Source: Sphingobacteriales bacterium (lineage in GTDB: Bacteria > Bacteroidota > Bacteroidia > Chitinophagales > UBA2359). From it: DNA of 64,000 bases. Below are positions 1 through 10,100 of the stretch, in pieces. Position 1 is the stretch's first letter. Each line of letters starts with the position of its first letter. The notes under the pieces are model-generated. The model was not told the DNA's origin. It made no database searches and was given only the letters and a program-made list of their open reading frames with translations. The stretch lies in assembly GCA_016700115.1 (NCBI GenBank), contig CP064999.1, positions 5,823,501 to 5,887,500 of the forward strand, read 5' to 3'. The position numbers and the translations under genes are program-made.

Positions 1-493
1 CGGAAGGAATGTACGGACCTCCTCTGAAGGTTGGCATCAAACGGTTTGAGCCTTTTACGACATACATGGTTCCGTTTTGCTCGTTTGTATCCACTAACGG
101 TATCCATAAAACGACCGATTGATGTTTGCTTTCATCCACAAAATTCCAGTTTTGATGCAGTTCAAATGCGGTATCGCTGCCCGGCTCTTTGACCATATAC
201 GAAGCAAGAAAATAGCGGTAGCCAGAAAGCAAAGCGGTTGTTTTTGGTGTTACTGTCTGATGAATAGCCTGGCTTAACCGCGTTTTGTATGCTTTATCGG
301 GGTTGTCATAAGTGCGGTGAAATCCAATGGGATTAGGATGTTCCATACTTTGATAGACTTTGGTTAGCTCCGATATTTCTTCCGAAGTCAGAAAGTTGGG
401 GATAACAATATATCCATCCTGTTCAAAGACCGCTTGATGTTCGGGATTGTTAAAAACAGGAGGCATTTGGTTTGATATAACCGGCATGATCAT
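1..493 (-). CDS. Phytanoyl-CoA dioxygenase (PhyH)-like protein, N-terminal part (cut by window edge)
   Basis: The minus-strand frame is open from about 493 to the window edge, giving roughly 160 residues. Two in-frame ATGs lie at 493 and 466; I use 493 because a good promoter lies just upstream, but 466 (MPPVFNNPEH) is equally possible. The protein begins with the family's usual 'F-x-x-D-G-Y-I-V-I-P-N-F-L' opening. Later it has the segment FELHQNWNFVDE followed by LWIPLVDTNEQNGTMYVVKGSN, which matches the core of PhyH-type Fe(II)/2-oxoglutarate oxygenases. In that family the first two metal ligands form an H-x-D motif. Here the motif reads H-Q-N (H104, N106 counted from the ATG at 466), so one ligand appears changed. 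The distal histidine lies outside the window. Family assignment is fairly secure; substrate unknown. Confidence 0.72.
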   Translation of the reverse strand, partial: MIMPVISNQMPPVFNNPEHQAVFEQDGYIVIPNFLTSEEISELTKVYQSMEHPNPIGFHRTYDNPDKAYKTRLSQAIHQTVTPKTTALLSGYRYFLASYMVKEPGSDTAFELHQNWNFVDESKHQSVVLWIPLVDTNEQNGTMYVVKGSNRLMPTFRGGPYIPS

Positions 494-514
494 AAAAGTT
501 AAATTCCGTCAAAT

Positions 515-545
515 CAAAGTTATGAAAAGAAGAATAAACCTCAAA
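515..545 (-). promoter_or_regulatory. Bacteroidota-type promoter for the PhyH-like gene
   Basis: On the minus strand the -33 element TTTG (542-545) is followed by a 19-nt spacer and then TAACTTTG (515-522). This matches the Bacteroidota consensus TTTG / TAnnTTTG, whose usual spacing is about 17-23 nt. Transcription would begin near 505-510, just before the ATG at 493. Confidence 0.62.
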
Positions 546-665
546 GTTCGTAAAGTTGATATAAAACCGGCAAAACCCGGTCTTATTTATTTAATCCAAC
601 CTGAATGTCCCGAAACTGAACGCCTTTCCCCTTTATTTGTAACGTTTTCCATCCCATTCATCCAC

Positions 666-2366
666 TCAGTTTACCACCACTCCACCTAATGGGGGTAAAA
701 TTAACCAACCTGCTTCTATCCTGCCCCCGGGTTGAGTTTGCAATATCAATTGGGTGAAATTTGAAGCGACTTTGACGGGTTTTTCCGAAAAATTCAGATA
801 AACGCCTATGACAAGTTCGCCTTCCTGTTGTCTTTGATAAGCAAGAATATCAGCAGGCACTTCTTTTATCAGGGCTATATTTCCACTTTGCAGGGCTGTA
901 AAAGTTTTCCGCAGATTCAGCAAGTTTCGGTAAGTGTTCAGTAAAGAACTACTGTCTTTTATTTGGGTTTCTACGTTTATTGTTTCCACATCAGGGTTTA
1001 CCGGCAGCCAGGGTGTGGCATCCGAAAATCCGGCGTTCCTGTTGTTGTTCCATTGCATCGGAGTCCGGCAAATGTCTCTGTTTAACGCCACAGGTATCAG
1101 GTTTATAATCCATTGTGGAAGCCATTCTAAACGCTTTGCAACCGGGTCTTTGGCTTTTTTTAGCGGAATGTCTGCATTGGTCATCCCTATTTCTTCACCC
1201 ATATACATCACGGGCACTCCTCTTGCGGTCAATTGAAACAATGCCAGCAGTTTGGCTTTTTCCCTGTTGTTGTTCACCCGGCCAATACTTCGTTTTTGGT
1301 CGTGATTTCCAAAAACAAGTGTGGGCAGATATGGAGCAGGGTACTCGTTCCCGTAAGTCTGAATCAGTTGTTTCAAAAAAGTAGCGTTAAACTTAAAATG
1401 CAGCAAATCGAACTGAAAAACAAGGTTCAAAGCATCTGTCCCGTTTCCCAAATATTGTTTGATGGTAGGATGCGGACCGAAAACCTCTCCCAGGGTAAAG
1501 CGTTTGGGATGGTCGTACTCATCAATGACTTTGCGCAAATCTTTGGCCAGCACAAACCCGTCGGGATGGTTGATATTGTAGCGGTGTTCCTGAAACAAGC
1601 CATCCGGATTGGAAGTACCCGGTATCAATCTTAAGCTAAAGGGGTTGTCTTTGAAAGAAGTATCTTTCATAATGGCGTTAAAAATATCGAGCCTGAACCC
1701 GTCAACGCCTTTGTTTAACCAAAACCGGACAATATCGAACATCGCGTTTTTTACCTCCGGATTGCGATAGTTCAGGTCGGGCTGAAACGGTAAAAAAGAA
1801 GCGTAATACCATTGGTCGCGCGATTTTTCGTAATGCCATCCCCTTTCCCCAATCATAGAATGCCAGTTGTTTGGCGGCTTGTTGCCCTTGCCGTCTTTCC
1901 AGATATACCAATCGGCTTTGGGGTTGGTGCGGTTGCTTTTCGACTCTGTAAACCATTCGTGTTCGTCAGAGGTATGGTTCATCACCATATCCAATACGAT
2001 GTACATCTGTCGGCGGTGAACTTCAGCAATCAACCTCTCTGCATCTTCTATGTTGCCATATTCGGGCGCAATGTCGAGGTAGTTGCTGATATCATATCCA
2101 AAGTCCTGCTGCGGGCTTTGGAAAAACGGGGAAATCCAGATGGTTTCGACACCGAGGTCTTTGAGATAGTCCAACCGGTTGATGATGCCGTTGAGGTCGC
2201 CAATGCCGTCATCATTGCTGTCCTGAAATGAGCGGGGATATATCTGGTAAATTACCGTTTGTTGATACCATTCGGGATTAGTTGGCTGCGACCTGAGCAT
2301 GGAGGGTTTATATGTTGTCCATAGAATGATTGCCCATAAAACAAAACTGAAGAAATCTGCCCGCAA
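666..2366 (-). CDS. GH13 alpha-glucosidase / oligo-1,6-glucosidase
   Basis: A 566-residue alpha-amylase-superfamily hydrolase, expected to cleave alpha-glucosidic bonds in malto- or isomalto-oligosaccharides. The family blocks are present in order: YQIYPRSFQDSNDDGIGDL (residues 40-58), LDMVMNH (125-131), GFRLD with nucleophile D227, TLGEVF with acid/base E294, and FGNHD with D356. A later RTPMQWNNNRNAGFS block is typical of alpha-glucosidases rather than endo-amylases. Length fits the family. The first 22 residues are hydrophobic and could be a signal anchor. A second ATG at 2300 (MLRSQPTNPEW) would give a cytoplasmic enzyme starting right at the catalytic domain, and is at least as likely. 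It follows yraN by 33 nt from the upstream start, so the two may be co-transcribed. Exact substrate cannot be read from the sequence. Confidence 0.92.
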   Translation of the reverse strand: MRADFFSFVLWAIILWTTYKPSMLRSQPTNPEWYQQTVIYQIYPRSFQDSNDDGIGDLNGIINRLDYLKDLGVETIWISPFFQSPQQDFGYDISNYLDIAPEYGNIEDAERLIAEVHRRQMYIVLDMVMNHTSDEHEWFTESKSNRTNPKADWYIWKDGKGNKPPNNWHSMIGERGWHYEKSRDQWYYASFLPFQPDLNYRNPEVKNAMFDIVRFWLNKGVDGFRLDIFNAIMKDTSFKDNPFSLRLIPGTSNPDGLFQEHRYNINHPDGFVLAKDLRKVIDEYDHPKRFTLGEVFGPHPTIKQYLGNGTDALNLVFQFDLLHFKFNATFLKQLIQTYGNEYPAPYLPTLVFGNHDQKRSIGRVNNNREKAKLLALFQLTARGVPVMYMGEEIGMTNADIPLKKAKDPVAKRLEWLPQWIINLIPVALNRDICRTPMQWNNNRNAGFSDATPWLPVNPDVETINVETQIKDSSSLLNTYRNLLNLRKTFTALQSGNIALIKEVPADILAYQRQQEGELVIGVYLNFSEKPVKVASNFTQLILQTQPGGRIEAGWLILPPLGGVVVN

Positions 2367-2399
2367 AATCTGAAATTTTTAAACCCTGAAAGATAAAAT

Positions 2400-2783
2400 T
2401 TACGGCTCGTCGTAGAGGAAAAAAGCATCTTCGATATGTTTGATTTCCGGATGAGTTTTTTTGGGCAGGGTAATAGAAATAACATCAAACCTCATTTCAC
2501 AATCCTCACAATTGGCCGCAAGATAGGCTGATGCCGCTTTGCTCATTAACCTTTGTTTACCTTTATCAACATATTCTTCGGGATATCCAAAGTAATTGGT
2601 ACTTCGGGTTTTAACTTCGACAAATACAATCAGACCGCTTTTCTGGGCAATAATATCTATCTCGCTTTTTTCAAAACGCCAGTTGGTTTCTAAGATTTGG
2701 TATCCCTTAGTTTTTAGAAAAAGTACGGCCATTTTTTCACCAAGCTTTCCGGTTTCTATATGTTTTGCCATAAGTTGTGTCAT
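2400..2783 (-). CDS. yraN: YraN / UPF0102 family nuclease-like protein
   Basis: A 127-residue protein of the usual family length. It starts with the conserved TGKLGEKMAVLFLKTKGYQIL block. The restriction-endonuclease-like core follows: an E-I-D-I-I-A strand, then the V-F-V-E-V-K-T-R strand, which together supply the D...E-x-K metal site. The family is widespread and predicted to be an endonuclease-fold protein, often encoded near ribonuclease HII or rsmI; its cellular role is not settled. It sits directly upstream of the GH13 gene on the same strand. No unusual residues were noticed. Confidence 0.9.
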   Translation of the reverse strand: MTQLMAKHIETGKLGEKMAVLFLKTKGYQILETNWRFEKSEIDIIAQKSGLIVFVEVKTRSTNYFGYPEEYVDKGKQRLMSKAASAYLAANCEDCEMRFDVISITLPKKTHPEIKHIEDAFFLYDEP

Positions 2784-3011
2784 TGAAAAATGTAAATCCT
2801 GTTTCCGGTTAACTAATGCAAAAATAATGATTTAACCGGATTTTGCTTCCTATTCTATTCTGCGCAGAAAAATACCTTTTACTTTTAGCTGATTGCCAAA
2901 CATTGCCTTCAGCCCTTTAACTTAGTGCTGACTCTTACCAAAACTTGCATCTTGTTGCACCAAATTATTTCCGGTTTAAAATGAGGGGCAATGCTTCAAA
3001 GCATTATTTAA

Positions 3012-3105
3012 AAAACAAAGGCAGCATATCCTCGTAACTACCGTTGATGACGTAAAGAACGCCGTTCTATGAGATGAAGTAGCGAAAATATGCTGCCTGT
3101 TGTTT
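3012..3105 (-). terminator. Long-loop hairpin downstream of the 3148-3630 gene
   Basis: The intergenic stretch 2784-3147 contains no gene. It contains a perfect 10-bp inverted repeat (3020-3029 GGCAGCATAT and 3088-3097 ATATGCTGCC) that extends imperfectly outward. The loop itself contains a small palindrome around GAACGCCGTTC. On the minus strand the second arm is followed by TTTGTTTTTT, so it could terminate the gene ending at 3148. The long loop makes this less typical than the other terminators in the window. Confidence 0.45.
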
Positions 3106-3147
3106 AGTGGCATTAAACAGCCACGCAATAAACCGTTTATAGTGAGA

Positions 3148-3630
3148 TTATTTTCTTCTGATGCTGCTAATTATACGAACTGCTTCGTCTTCGGCTGCCT
3201 CATCTGCATCGCCAAAGGTAATCGTAGCAAAAAAGTTGGTAGCCGAAACGGGGTCAATAAAGCCCAATAATATTATTCGGTCGCCGTCTTTATAGCCTTC
3301 TACAAAAGCCCCTTTCAGTCCGTTCATTTCTAACACATCTACATCGTCCAATTCTCCCAATTCTATAGCCTTGGCAATAGAAATGGTGTAGGAAGTGATG
3401 TCTGAATGTTCTATGGAGGCATCGTTGAACGGGAAAATGGCAATCTCCATGCCATCTCCTACCGCAGTAAATTCATCGGCAGTGTTGGTTACTTCTTTAA
3501 AGTCATTAGGAAGGATAAACGAAAGGTTGTACTTGCTCCATTCGTAACTCCAGTATTCCTGTGCCTGCATAGTAAACGTAGCGGCACAAACTAACAGCAA
3601 AATTACAAGACGCGATAAGAGATTGGTCAT
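3148..3630 (-). CDS. Small secreted/periplasmic protein of unknown function
   Basis: A 160-residue protein with a clear signal peptide: basic MTNLLSR, a hydrophobic core LVILLLVCAATFTM, and a probable cut after QAQ near residue 24. The mature part is acidic and beta-rich and begins EYWSYEWSKYNLSFILPNDFKEV, which resembles small exported Bacteroidota proteins that compare a fitted value with a threshold. I do not recognise a named family. It ends in SSIRRK without a sorting domain or membrane anchor, so it should stay in the periplasm or be released. It is alone, with about 700 nt of gene-free DNA upstream and a candidate terminator downstream. Confidence 0.75.
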   Translation of the reverse strand: MTNLLSRLVILLLVCAATFTMQAQEYWSYEWSKYNLSFILPNDFKEVTNTADEFTAVGDGMEIAIFPFNDASIEHSDITSYTISIAKAIELGELDDVDVLEMNGLKGAFVEGYKDGDRIILLGFIDPVSATNFFATITFGDADEAAEDEAVRIISSIRRK

Positions 3631-4329
3631 CGTAAGTAATTTAATATTTAACAGAGGAGGAAAGAAGAGATTGATTGAGGTATATTTTATACAAACTTCG
3701 GACTTTTTATTTACAACTTGCTTAAATTGTCTTCTTTTTAGGTTAATATTTATATTAGGTTGGAATTAGAAGCCTTATTGTGTCAGGTTTTTGGTATTAT
3801 AAAGCGGCGAATCGGAAATTATAAGACGGAAGGCGGAAGGCAGAAGTCGGAAAAGTTTAGAAAACTTATTGCCTTAGTAACAAAACAGAAACAAACAACT
3901 TCTCAAACCTTATTATTTTATTGAAGCGGTAGTTGTCGGCATATTCGTGATACCTAAGTAATAAGGTTGAAAAGAATAGAAATCATCCGGTTACTAGGTA
4001 TTAAGGTTGGGATGGTAAACCAATCATCAAGTCTTATCATGCTGTTACAGGTAAATCAGAACAATGATTGGCTGACTTTTAAATGACCTATTGTTATATC
4101 GGCTATCTCTTTATGGATGCACGATGCTTCTGATAACTATTTTTTTTTCAACACAAATGAAAGCAGAAAATGAAACCTCAAACTTAAACAGATACTCAAC
4201 AATCACTTGCTCATAGTCAGTACGAAATGAAATTGCCCGTAGCAAATCTAACACTATTGTTCATTCTAAATGGCATTGAACAACTAATTTACAAATTTAA
4301 CTTTATCTACAAACTACAACATTTATACC
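3631..4329. other. Intergenic region between divergent genes
   Basis: About 700 nt with no convincing gene. It contains a short purine-rich direct repeat (GGAAGGC/GGAAGGCAGAAG near 3828-3850). It also has two imperfect copies of an 'aagtaataaggttg' / 'aggtattaaggttg' motif near 3955 and 4000. A candidate promoter for the 4330 gene lies at its right end. Confidence 0.5.
4276..4305 (+). promoter_or_regulatory. Candidate promoter of the 4330 gene
   Basis: TTG (4276-4278), a 19-nt spacer, then TAACTTTA (4298-4305), one mismatch from the Bacteroidota -7 consensus TAnnTTTG. It ends 24 nt before the ATG. Confidence 0.4.
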
Positions 4330-5256
4330 ATGAGAAACTTTATTGTTGCTTTGACAATTTGCCTTTTTGTGGGGGTGATTCCAAAAATCGCAGCCCAAAC
4401 TCCGTATTCTAACTATATTGATTATACAAGCGAATGGACTATTCTGAATATAAGCTTAGATACAGATTTTAATGGCACTTATTGCGGCTCTTTTGGCACT
4501 ATATATCATAAGTCCTATCTTACTTATTACATCACCGGCGATACAGTAGTAAATAGTATGGCTTACTATAAAATGGAATACAATTTAATAGATTCTATTT
4601 TTTGTGTCAATGGAGCTAATATCCCGTTTGTTACTACAAATACCTCCATTCACCCCTCAAAACCAATCAGGGAAGACAGTTTGAAAAGATTTTATTATCT
4701 CAATACTAACGGCACGGAGGTAAATTTTGTGGATTTTAACTACAACATTGGCAGTACTGTTACTACTTGCACTATCAGCGATATTGATACCATTTACTTT
4801 AACGAAACGCCTCTGAAAAAATACTGCTGCTCTTGTTTTCAACCGGATAGTTTCAATGCTTTTATTATTGAAGGGATTGGGTATGGTAGAGGTTTTTTTG
4901 ATTTCTGGGGTTGTTCTATGGGTATAGAAAGCTCTTTTACATCTGTTTCCTATCGAAAACAGGGAATTGAGCTTGATTTTAACAGTGTAACGACCTGTTC
5001 CCTTTTGCCAACCGATATTGCGCCTTCTAAAGTAAAAGAAAATACCTTGTATGTATATCCCAATCCCGGATTTGGCACTTACCAAATTCACTCCGATTAT
5101 CCCATCACCTGTGCGAAAGTTTATAACACATTCGGACAAATCATTTATGAAACAGAAACTGCTCAAATAGATATCCACTTTGTACCGGCAGGTATGTATT
5201 TTGTATATATCAATACACAGGCAGGACCCGTTTTGCAAAAAATAATCAAGTGGTAG
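4330..5256 (+). CDS. Secreted protein with T9SS type A sorting domain
   Basis: A 308-residue exported protein. Residues 1-23 form a signal peptide (MRNFIVALTICLFVGVIPKIAAQ). The body (24-235) is beta-rich with several cysteines (FCVNG, TTCTISD, KKYCCSCF, WGCSMG) and matches no family I recognise. Residues 237-308 are a T9SS C-terminal sorting domain: a YVYPNPG motif at 243-247, a 'VYNTFGQIIYE' strand, 'VPAGMYFVYI', and a basic end (KIIKW). It should cross the inner membrane by Sec and the outer membrane by T9SS, then be released or attached to the cell surface. It is the only plus-strand cargo gene in the window and is monocistronic. Confidence 0.85.
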   Translation: MRNFIVALTICLFVGVIPKIAAQTPYSNYIDYTSEWTILNISLDTDFNGTYCGSFGTIYHKSYLTYYITGDTVVNSMAYYKMEYNLIDSIFCVNGANIPFVTTNTSIHPSKPIREDSLKRFYYLNTNGTEVNFVDFNYNIGSTVTTCTISDIDTIYFNETPLKKYCCSCFQPDSFNAFIIEGIGYGRGFFDFWGCSMGIESSFTSVSYRKQGIELDFNSVTTCSLLPTDIAPSKVKENTLYVYPNPGFGTYQIHSDYPITCAKVYNTFGQIIYETETAQIDIHFVPAGMYFVYINTQAGPVLQKIIKW

Positions 5257-5617
5257 TCCATTGATGTTATGGTCCCATACCGAAATATTTTGGCGGCTTG
5301 GATGTATGAAAATCAAAAAAGGGGAGCAATCAAACTTATCAATTCCCCCTATAGCTTATACCAGCATCTCAGCCAACTTATGAAAATATGACATGTCAAG
5401 TTTATTGGCGCGAGTTAATTTTTTTGAATGAACGATAAAATACACTATGGTTTGTAGCCTATGTTTTTGATGGATGAAAATCATACATCCAACATGCATT
5501 CCCTGTTTTGAAGAGATGACAATCCTAATTCTTTCGGCAGATGTCTTCTTTCAATCGTTTACAAGAAAATGTTTTACAAATAACCATGTCTTACGATAGT
5601 TGGCAACAACGCAAGCT

Positions 5618-5828
5618 ACATGTTCCAGATCATCACAATGGATTGAAGTATGTAACGTTACATGTTCTCGACCATCACAATGGATTGAAGTGTATAAGAC
5701 TACATTGTTGTCATCCATCGCAATGGATTGCTTCATTTAACGTTACTTGTTGTCATCTGTTACAATGTATTGCAGCCTGTAACACTACTTGTTGTCATCC
5801 ATCACAATACTTGGCATCAAGTCATTGT
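5618..5828. repeat. 42-bp tandem array, five degenerate units
   Basis: Units start at 5618, 5660, 5702, 5745 and 5787, with a period of 42 bp (43 once). Each carries a variant of 'ACATGTT..CATCACAATGGATTGAAGTNTGTAACGTT'. Neighbouring units differ at many positions. The surrounding stretch 5257-5617 and 5829-5938 contains no gene I can support. Confidence 0.85.
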
Positions 5829-5938
5829 AAATAAAGGATTTTTTGAAAACAGCTACTTTACTTTTAACGATGATTTTTGAGTTTTTTAGCAAAGAACAGG
5901 TTCCGGAGTGTTCACTGTTTCAGTTTGTATTAAAACAA

Positions 5939-5970
5939 AACTTCCCGAAAGCCAAAACCTTCGGGAAGTT
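5939..5970 (-). terminator. Rho-independent terminator after the giant adhesin gene
   Basis: An 11-bp perfect stem (5939-5949 AACTTCCCGAA with 5960-5970 TTCGGGAAGTT) encloses a 10-nt loop. On the minus strand it is followed by a T-rich run (TTTTGTTTT). It lies 57 nt past the stop codon at 6027. Confidence 0.85.
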
Positions 5971-6026
5971 AAAACAGAACGGAATGATTAGGGCATAGCC
6001 TTTAGCAGGTTGCCGGCATCATCCTG

Positions 6027-7152
6027 TTATCTGGTTACTATCAGCTTAATCCGCTGAATTTGCCCGTTAGCAGGATGCAATACTGCATAATATAAGCCGG
6101 GGGCTAACAGGCTCAGGTCTAACTCAAACTCGTAGTTGGTAAGTGATTCCGTCTGCCCGTTGAACAGCGTTGCAACTTCCTTGCCCTCGGTGTTAAATAC
6201 CGACAACGAAACATGTTCGGCCTCCACAGAGGTAAAGGCGATTGTGGTCAGACCTCCGGTCGGGTTGGGATAGGCGGTCAGTTCTTGCACCATTTCCTCG
6301 CCGGTCAAATCAGATTTACACGCACTGACTGCTATCACTTTACTTGCCGTTGACTTGCAGCCGTTGCTTGCCGTTACGGTTACGGTATAGGTTCCTCCCA
6401 TTGGCAGCGTTGCTCCGATACGGACAAATGCTGCCGTGTTGGCGGTCGGTCCATCGGGGAAGCTCCATAAATAGGAGGTACCGCCCGAAGCAGACTGAGA
6501 AAGGTTTGCTCCTACGCAGACCGACGACATTCCGGTAATCACCGCATTGGGAGAGGCTAACACGGTAACGCTCTTGCTTGCCGTATTGGTACAACCAGCG
6601 GCGTTGGTAACGGTTACTTTGTAAACCCCTGCCATTGCAGTGGTAGCACCCGGTCGTTCCATCGTTGCGCCGGTGTCGGTAAATCCACCCGGACCACTCC
6701 AGGCGTAGCTAACCCCTCCTGTTGCCGTAAAGGTAATGGTGGTTCCGCTGCAAACGCTGGTTGCGCCTGTAATGGTGATAACCGGTTTTGCATTGACCGT
6801 TACCAGCACACTTGCCGTTGATTTACATCCGCCTGTTCCTGTTACGGTAACGGTATATGTTCCGCTCATCGCCACAGTCGCATTGGCACGGCTGATATTG
6901 GCAGAGGTGGAACTAAAGCCCGGCCCGCTCCAAACGTAGGATGTTCCGCCCGATGCACTTAATATCAGCGTGCTGCCCACACAGATATTGGTATTGCCCG
7001 TAATCACCGCATTGGGCAACGGATATACCGTGATGTTGCGGCTGTTGGAGGCCGTGCATCCTCCTGCGTTAGTTACCGTAACTACATATACTCCCGACAT
7101 GGCAGGTGTTGAGTTGGGAATTGACAATACATTGCCCGTTGCACTATACCCG
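6027..7152 (-). CDS. Giant adhesin, C-terminal part with T9SS sorting domain (after frameshift)
   Basis: This is the continuation of the 7082-26971 gene in another frame. The near-identical paralogue at 34611-43562 reads through the same place in one frame, and the only relevant difference is one missing C in a C/G run near 7150-7154. The segment holds the last four or five Ig-like modules, each with a 'SGVYTVTVTNAGGC'-type strand and 'Y-x-W-S-G-P-G-G' core. A type A T9SS sorting domain follows: 'LTAYPNPTGGLTTIAF', 'SVFNTEGKEVATLF', 'LAPGLYYAVL', ending RIKLIVTR. Without the frameshift the whole protein would be about 6,980 residues. If the frameshift is real, the long product would lack its export signal. 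The frame stays open up to 7634, but that extra part is out of register with the homologue. Confidence 0.82.
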
Positions 7153-10100
7153 CCGGGCCGCTCCATTGATAGGATACTCCGCCCGATGCCGTCAGGGTAA
7201 TCGTTGTGCCTGCACAATAGGTCAGTGTTCCCGTAATATTGGCAGATACCGTTGAGGTGGTTACACTCACCGTAACTGCTTTGATGCCCGTACATCCGTT
7301 GGCATCGGTTACCGTTACAGAATAGGTGCCCCCGGTTCCGGCTGCCGCCGTGCGGGTCATGTATGCTCCGGTAGCAGTAAAGCCGCCGGGGCCGGACCAT
7401 TGATAGCTTACCCCTCCAGTTGCTGTCAGGTTGATGATGCTGCCGGTGCAAACTGCCGTTGCTCCGGTAATGGTAATCACCGGTGCCGCATTGACCATTA
7501 CATTCATACTCGCCGTACCGATACACCCGTTGGCATTGGTTACTGTTACGGTATAAACCCCACTCATCGGTGCAGTTGCATTGACCCGCGTTAAAACAGC
7601 ACCACTGTTGGTATAGCCTCCCGGTCCGCTCCATTGATAGAAATTGCCCCCTGTTGCGGTCAGCATGATTGTATTCCCGATGCAGAGGTTATTCACCCCT
7701 GTGATACCTGCCACCGGATTGGTATTTACCGTAATCAGGGTCGTTATGATGGTTTCACTGCATCCGTTTCCGGCACTGATTGTAACCGTATATAGACCTG
7801 TCATGTCTGTCGTGGCATTTGGGCGATTCAGGATTGCTCCTGTTGCCGTATATCCGTTTGGCCCGCTCCACTGATAGTTCGTTCCGCCATTGGCTGTCGT
7901 GCTGATGGTTTCTCCTTCGCAAATACTGCTGGTAATACCGGATACATAGCCAATCGTTTCATTGCCTTCGTTGATTGTCAGGTCGAGTATTTCAGTCGTA
8001 CAACCCACCGTATGGGTATAAATACCCGTCTCAGTATAAGTCTGACCGTTTACCGGCCAGGTATAACTAACGCACGCAAACATATAGGTCGTATTCGTGG
8101 TGTTGCCTCCGTTCGCGATGGTTAAATCCAGGGTTTCCGTATGACAACCGACTAAGTGATGATAAAGCCCCGTTGCAGTATAGGTCAGACCCGTTATCGG
8201 CCAGAAATAACTGTTACAGGTACTTACGGTCGTTACATTGAAAGTGGTTGGTATTACCGTTACCACTACACTTGCCGTATTCGCACATCCGTTGCCGTTG
8301 GTAACGGTTACCGTATAGGTGCCGCTTGTGGTAAACGAATTTAACGCCTGATTGGGCGTGTTGCCGCCACTCCACTGATAGCCTGTCCCTCCGCTTGCCA
8401 TCAGGGTAACGATGCTGCATCCGGTAGGTGTTCCGTAAATAGCAGGAACAACCGGATTGGGTACTGTTACCGTAAACGAACAAGTTCCAATACTGCCCAC
8501 TGCATCAGTTGCCGTAACCGTTACGGTGGTCGTACCAATCGCAAACGCACTGCCCGATGCCGGGTTCGCTGTCGAGGTCGCTCCGCAATCGTCCGATGGA
8601 GCAGGAAGGGTGAAATTAACGGTAGCAAAACACTGTCCGGCATCAACCCCTTGAATGATATTGGCAGGGCAATTGGCAACAGGAGGCGCAGTTCCGTTGA
8701 TGGTAACTGTAAACGAGCAGGAAGAACTGTTGTTGGAGGCATCGGTTGCCGTAACTGTTACGGTGGAGGTGCCAAGACCAAAACTGCTGCCCGATGCAGG
8801 ATTGGCAACCGAAACAGCAGAACAGTTGTCGCTTGCCGGTGGAAGCGTAAAGCTAACCGCCGTGTTGCAAACTCCGGTACCTACTGTTTGCGTGATACTT
8901 GCCGGACATTGTGCAACCGGAGTTTGGTTGTCGGTAACTGTAACCGTAAAGCTGCAGGTTCCGGTATTGTTTGCCGCATCCGATGCGGTTATCTGAACGG
9001 TAGTTGTTCCTACTGCAAAATTGCTGCCCGATGGGATGTTCGAAAACTCAGAAGGATTACCCGTGCAGTTATCGCTTGCAGGGGGAATGGTAAAGGTAAC
9101 CGGTGCAAAACATTGCCCCGGACTTGCCGGTTGTGAAATGTTTGACGGACACACCGCTAACGGAGGGGTTGCATCGTTGACCGTTACCGTAAACGAACAA
9201 CTTGTGCTGTTGCCTGCTCCGTCTGTTGCTGTTAGGACTACTGTGGTCGTTCCGACAACAAAAGAGCTGCCCGGCAAATGCGTGCTCACTAAGGATACAC
9301 CCGTACAGTTGTCGGTCGGTGTAGGAAGGGTAAATGGTACTGATGCCTCACAGGTTAAAGGATTGCTCGCCTGAACAATGTTGGACGGACAGCTTAGACC
9401 GGGCGCATCATTGTCGTTCACCGTAAATGTAACCGTACATCCCGCAGTATTTCCCGAAGCATCTGTTACGGTCAAAGAAACAGGAATAGTACTTCCATGC
9501 GAGACACCGGTATATACTCCTGCTGCAATGCTTTGCGTAACAGCAGGTACCGCCAATCCGCAGTTATCAGAAGGAATGACCAATGGCACTAAATTGGGTA
9601 TGACTACCTCGCAGTTGTTGTTGCCCGTCGTGTTCAGTGTCAAAGCAGGTGTCGGACAGGTAAACACAGGCAGTTGATTGTCGGTAACCGACACCGTAAA
9701 CGAGCAGGTAGTTGCCAGGTTGCCCGAAGCATCCACTCCGCTATACGTTACAGTCGTTACACCCGGATTGAACGACACATTGTTGATGTTTGCCCCGTCG
9801 GCAATGCCCGAATTAGTGCTTGTTGTTGCGCCGCTAAGACCAAAGCCCCAGGTAACTCCCGGACAATTATCATAAATCGGGTCAACCAGCGTAAAGGTGG
9901 CATTACAAGAATTAGGAGCAGTATTGAACACCTGATTGGATGGACAGGTCAAAGTCGGTGCCTGAGTATCTAATACCGTTACCGTAAACCATACTGTCAT
10001 CGCCAGGTTCGAGGCTTCATCAATCCCGTTCAGGGTAACGTTGGTAATCCCTTTGTTAAACGAGATGACATTGCTGTTGCTGCCATCGGCTATGCCGGAG

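Noticed and set aside
4227..4412. 61-codon frame overlapping the start of the 4330 gene
   Set aside because: It overlaps the signal peptide of a well-supported gene in another frame and resembles no protein.
5306..5346. Terminator after the 4330 gene (GGGGA ... TCCCC)
   Set aside because: Only about five pairs with a long loop and no T run; too weak to list.
5541..5834. 97-codon plus-strand reading frame over the first 42-bp array
   Set aside because: It is open because the repeat period is divisible by three; the product is Cys/His-rich repeat sequence without a signal or domain, and one unit is 43 bp, which breaks the peptide register.
8651..9374. Plus-strand frames opposite the HYR/Ig arrays (also 37236-37959, 50526-51029, 58182-58685)
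   Set aside because: They mirror the biased, Thr/Val-rich codon pattern of the minus-strand genes, repeat whenever the modules repeat, and show no domain or start signal of their own.
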